From Aquifex sp. (GTDB lineage Bacteria > Aquificota > Aquificia > Aquificales > Aquificaceae): a DNA stretch of 15,163 nt. The notes below the pieces were generated by a model. It was not told the origin of the DNA. It saw nothing but the letters and a program-made list of their open reading frames with translations, and ran no database searches. The stretch is from NCBI GenBank assembly GCA_003978875.1, contig QNXQ01000037.1, positions 1 to 15,163 of the forward strand. Reading direction: 5' to 3'. Position numbers and translations under genes: made by a program. Positions 13,356 through 15,163 of the stretch are shown one piece after another (position 1 is the first letter of the stretch; every line of letters begins with the position of its first letter).

Positions 13356-14106
13356 GAGGATTATTCCCTGTCTTGACGTCGATAAAGGGAGAGTGGTCAA
13401 AGGGGTAAAGTTTTTAAACCTAAGAGATGCAGGAGATCCCGTAGAAGTAGCAAAACGATACGAAGAAGAAGGTGCAGATGAACTGGTTTTCCTGGATATA
13501 ACGGCTTCGGCGGAAGACAGAAACATTATGCTGGATGTTGTTAAAAATGTAGCGGAAACCGTGTTTATGCCCTTCACCGTGGGAGGGGGTATCAGAAATC
13601 TTGAAGATATGAGAAAACTTCTTGAATCTGGTGCAGATAAGGTTTCTATAAATACTGCCGCTGTTAAGAATCCACAGCTCATCTACGAAGGGGCAAAGAG
13701 ATTCGGTTCCCAGTGTATAGTAGTCGCTATAGATGCAAAAAGAAAGGGAAATTCCTGGGAAGTTTATATACACGGAGGAAGAACTCCCACCGGTATAGAT
13801 GCCGTAGAGTGGGCAAAAAAGGTAGAAAGTTTAGGAGCAGGAGAAATATTACTTACATCTATGGATAAAGATGGGACAAAAGATGGATACGACATTGAGC
13901 TAAACATAGCAATATCTGAAGCTGTAAGTATTCCGGTCATAGCTTCCGGCGGTGCAGGGAAAAAAGAACACTTCTACGAAGTTTTTAAAAGGACTAAGGT
14001 AGAAGCTGCTTTAGCAGCTTCCGTATTCCACTTCAGGGAAATATCCATTCCGGAGTTAAAAGAGTTCTTACAGAAAAAAGGTATCAACGTCAGACCTATT
14101 GACTGA
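13345..14106 (+). CDS. hisF: Imidazole glycerol phosphate synthase, cyclase subunit
   Basis: HisF is the (beta/alpha)8-barrel cyclase that, with the glutaminase HisH, converts PRFAR and ammonia to imidazole glycerol phosphate and AICAR. From ATG 13345 it has 253 residues, the normal length, beginning MLAKRIIPCLDVDKGRVVKG, with both catalytic aspartates at the canonical positions Asp11 and Asp130 (VVAIDAKR). The phosphate-binding glycines are in VGGGIR (79-84) and ASGGAGK (about 221-227), and GEILLTSMDKDGTKDGYD is the signature loop. The frame is open upstream to an ATG at 13282, but that would add 21 unrelated residues and overlap the atpB start, so it is rejected. The 3' end overlaps the convergent OmpA-like gene by 11 bases. 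Confidence 0.97.
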   Translation: MLAKRIIPCLDVDKGRVVKGVKFLNLRDAGDPVEVAKRYEEEGADELVFLDITASAEDRNIMLDVVKNVAETVFMPFTVGGGIRNLEDMRKLLESGADKVSINTAAVKNPQLIYEGAKRFGSQCIVVAIDAKRKGNSWEVYIHGGRTPTGIDAVEWAKKVESLGAGEILLTSMDKDGTKDGYDIELNIAISEAVSIPVIASGGAGKKEHFYEVFKRTKVEAALAASVFHFREISIPELKEFLQKKGINVRPID

Positions 14107-14890
14107 TATAAACAACACCTTTTCTTTTAACTATGCACTGGAAAGTTCTATCGGAAAAAAGTTTACCGGCTATATTAAGTGCTCTCTTTTTCGCAATTTC
14201 TTTATTTAAAACAGGGTTCTTTGAATGACCGTCTGCAATACCTATTATTTCTATTTTTTTAATTTTATTTAAAGTACTCAGCGTACCTATTACAGCCTTG
14301 AGATTTCCCAGATTTAAATCTCTTGTAGTAGTTTTTGCATATCCGAAAGAAAAAGAATAAACAAATTTTACGATTCTTACTTCATGTTTTTTACCTTCAT
14401 TTTTATTTGATATTGTAAACTCGGCATAAGGATTTCCCAACCTACCAGTATGTTTTACGGTAACTATAAGTTTTTCCGATGGGTTTAGAGGCGGTACTGG
14501 AAATTTTATAATATTCGACGAAATTTCCAAAGGGTATACGGTCAAAACCTCCTTTATCAGTGGTTCTGAGCTTAAATATTTTTCTACTGTTGCGACTTCA
14601 TCTACATAACCATTGTTAAAAGGAATTGCTAAAATCCAATCATTTTTTATCGGAGATTTTGTTCTTACGATTATCTTTGCGTTATCCTTTCCAGTCTTTA
14701 TTTTCAAATCTATTCCTTTTAATTTCTCATACTTAGAGTTATAAATTATAGGGACATAAAGAATAACATCAGCCCTCCTGAATTTCTTTCCTATTTTTTT
14801 CTCAATTTTGAATTTTATTTCCACATCGTAATTCAAACCACATACGGCAAAGGCTTGAAAGAACAAAATAAAAAGGAGAATAATAAACAT
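14096..14890 (-). CDS. Secreted protein with OmpA-like C-terminal domain
   Basis: A 264-residue protein with an N-terminal signal sequence (MFIILLFILFFQAFA) and cysteine at 17. The residues before Cys17 do not make a good lipobox, so it is probably a soluble periplasmic protein or loosely anchored. Residues about 20-180 are beta-rich and unrecognised. Residues about 200-250 look like the OmpA/MotB peptidoglycan-associated domain: KIEIIGIADGHS (212-223) corresponds to the i.v.GhTD block, and VLNKEIAKKRALNIAGKL (227-244) to the N..LS..RA..V...L block. The second acidic/serine positions are degenerate. The ribosome site AGGGGAAAAG overlaps the stop codon of the upstream gene eight bases away, so the two are likely one transcript. 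A cell-envelope role is inferred. Confidence 0.75.
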   Translation of the reverse strand: MFIILLFILFFQAFAVCGLNYDVEIKFKIEKKIGKKFRRADVILYVPIIYNSKYEKLKGIDLKIKTGKDNAKIIVRTKSPIKNDWILAIPFNNGYVDEVATVEKYLSSEPLIKEVLTVYPLEISSNIIKFPVPPLNPSEKLIVTVKHTGRLGNPYAEFTISNKNEGKKHEVRIVKFVYSFSFGYAKTTTRDLNLGNLKAVIGTLSTLNKIKKIEIIGIADGHSKNPVLNKEIAKKRALNIAGKLFSDRTFQCIVKRKGVVYISQ

Positions 14891-14898
14891 CTTTTCCC

Positions 14899-15163
14899 CT
14901 ATTTCATTATAAATTCCTCGGATAGAATTTTTAGTTGCCCTTTTTCCCTTACTATATACATTCTTTTAATACCCTTATCCGCATAGCTGTCAGAATTATA
15001 CTCCTGAAAAAACTCTACAAAGTAGGTGTTATCGTCTCTGGTCCAGATAAGCTCACACCTATGCAACAGCTCTCTGAAATTACTCGCTACCTTCATCGTG
15101 AACTTCAGGTACTTGAGCACTGCATGAGTGAGATTTTTAAAAAACTTGAAAAAGAGCAGCTCT
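14899..15163 (-). CDS. C-terminal part of a protein with NTF2/Cds6-like domain (5' end outside window)
   Basis: The minus-strand frame stays open from the right edge to TAG at 14899-14901, giving about 87 C-terminal residues. The pattern YFVEFFQEYNSDSYADKGIK followed by RMYIVREKGQLKILSEEF is that of the Cds6/SnoaL-like NTF2-fold domain, typically F.Q.Y.SD.Y.D.G.K.L...R..G.WKI..E. Such domains are often attached at the C-terminus of L,D-transpeptidases or tetratricopeptide proteins, so the missing N-terminal part may be a cell-envelope enzyme; this is inference. A GTG at 15120 is possible but is probably internal because the frame continues with reasonable residues to the edge. It is followed after eight bases by the OmpA-like gene. 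Confidence 0.65.
   Translation of the reverse strand, partial: ELLFFKFFKNLTHAVLKYLKFTMKVASNFRELLHRCELIWTRDDNTYFVEFFQEYNSDSYADKGIKRMYIVREKGQLKILSEEFIMK

Noticed and set aside
13329..13773. Two 117-residue minus-strand ORFs opposite hisF
   Set aside because: Both are antisense to conserved hisF sequence and show no family features.
15061..15163. Plus-strand frame from ATG 15061 (MQQLSEITRYLHRELQ...) running to the edge
   Set aside because: It uses CGC and CGT arginine codons that are rare in the neighbouring genes, and the minus-strand frame has a recognisable NTF2/Cds6 pattern. It cannot be fully excluded because the window ends here.

Overview
The window looks like chromosome of Aquifex aeolicus or a very close relative. 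Reasons: thermophile-type proteins rich in Lys, Glu and Ile; AGA/AGG used for almost all arginines; genes packed so tightly that most junctions overlap or nearly touch; no recognisable intrinsic terminators; and an rpmH-yidD junction that lacks rnpA, as expected for Aquifex, which has no classical RNase P. The species call is inference from memory and was not searched.

Layout. (1) About 1-3592, + strand: a run of overlapping genes, the 3' end of hisD (histidine synthesis), a small lipoprotein, yvcK (cell-envelope/carbon regulator) and nadB (NAD synthesis). (2) 3593-3875: a gene-poor spacer with possible gene relics. (3) 3876-5438, +: a sigma-54 activator with a cysteine-rich PAS sensor. (4) 5443-7713, - strand: bioA (upstream) and rsgA (downstream), ending tail-to-tail with the activator. 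(5) 7754-8626, +: an unrecognised protein divergent from bioA across a 40-base spacer that holds a perfect inverted repeat. (6) 13294 down to 8618, -: one long co-directional series, atpB - UspA-like gene - atpE - rpmH - yidD - yidC - cas6 - HhH-GPD DNA glycosylase. (7) 13345-14106, +: hisF, divergent from atpB across a 50-base spacer with a symmetric promoter-like element. (8) 14096 to the right edge, -: a secreted OmpA-like protein and the C-terminus of an NTF2/Cds6-like protein.

The most interesting part is the long minus-strand series. It puts the two main membrane subunits of F0 (a and c) beside the YidC insertase and its helper YidD, with a UspA-fold gene between atpB and atpE, the rnpA slot empty, and an orphan Cas6 (apparently without the catalytic His) tightly linked between yidC and a MagIII-type glycosylase. 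Junctions of 4-base overlap, 3-base gap and 31-base overlap suggest translational coupling. The rest of the window is mostly recognisable housekeeping genes scattered into mixed operons, as is usual in this lineage.
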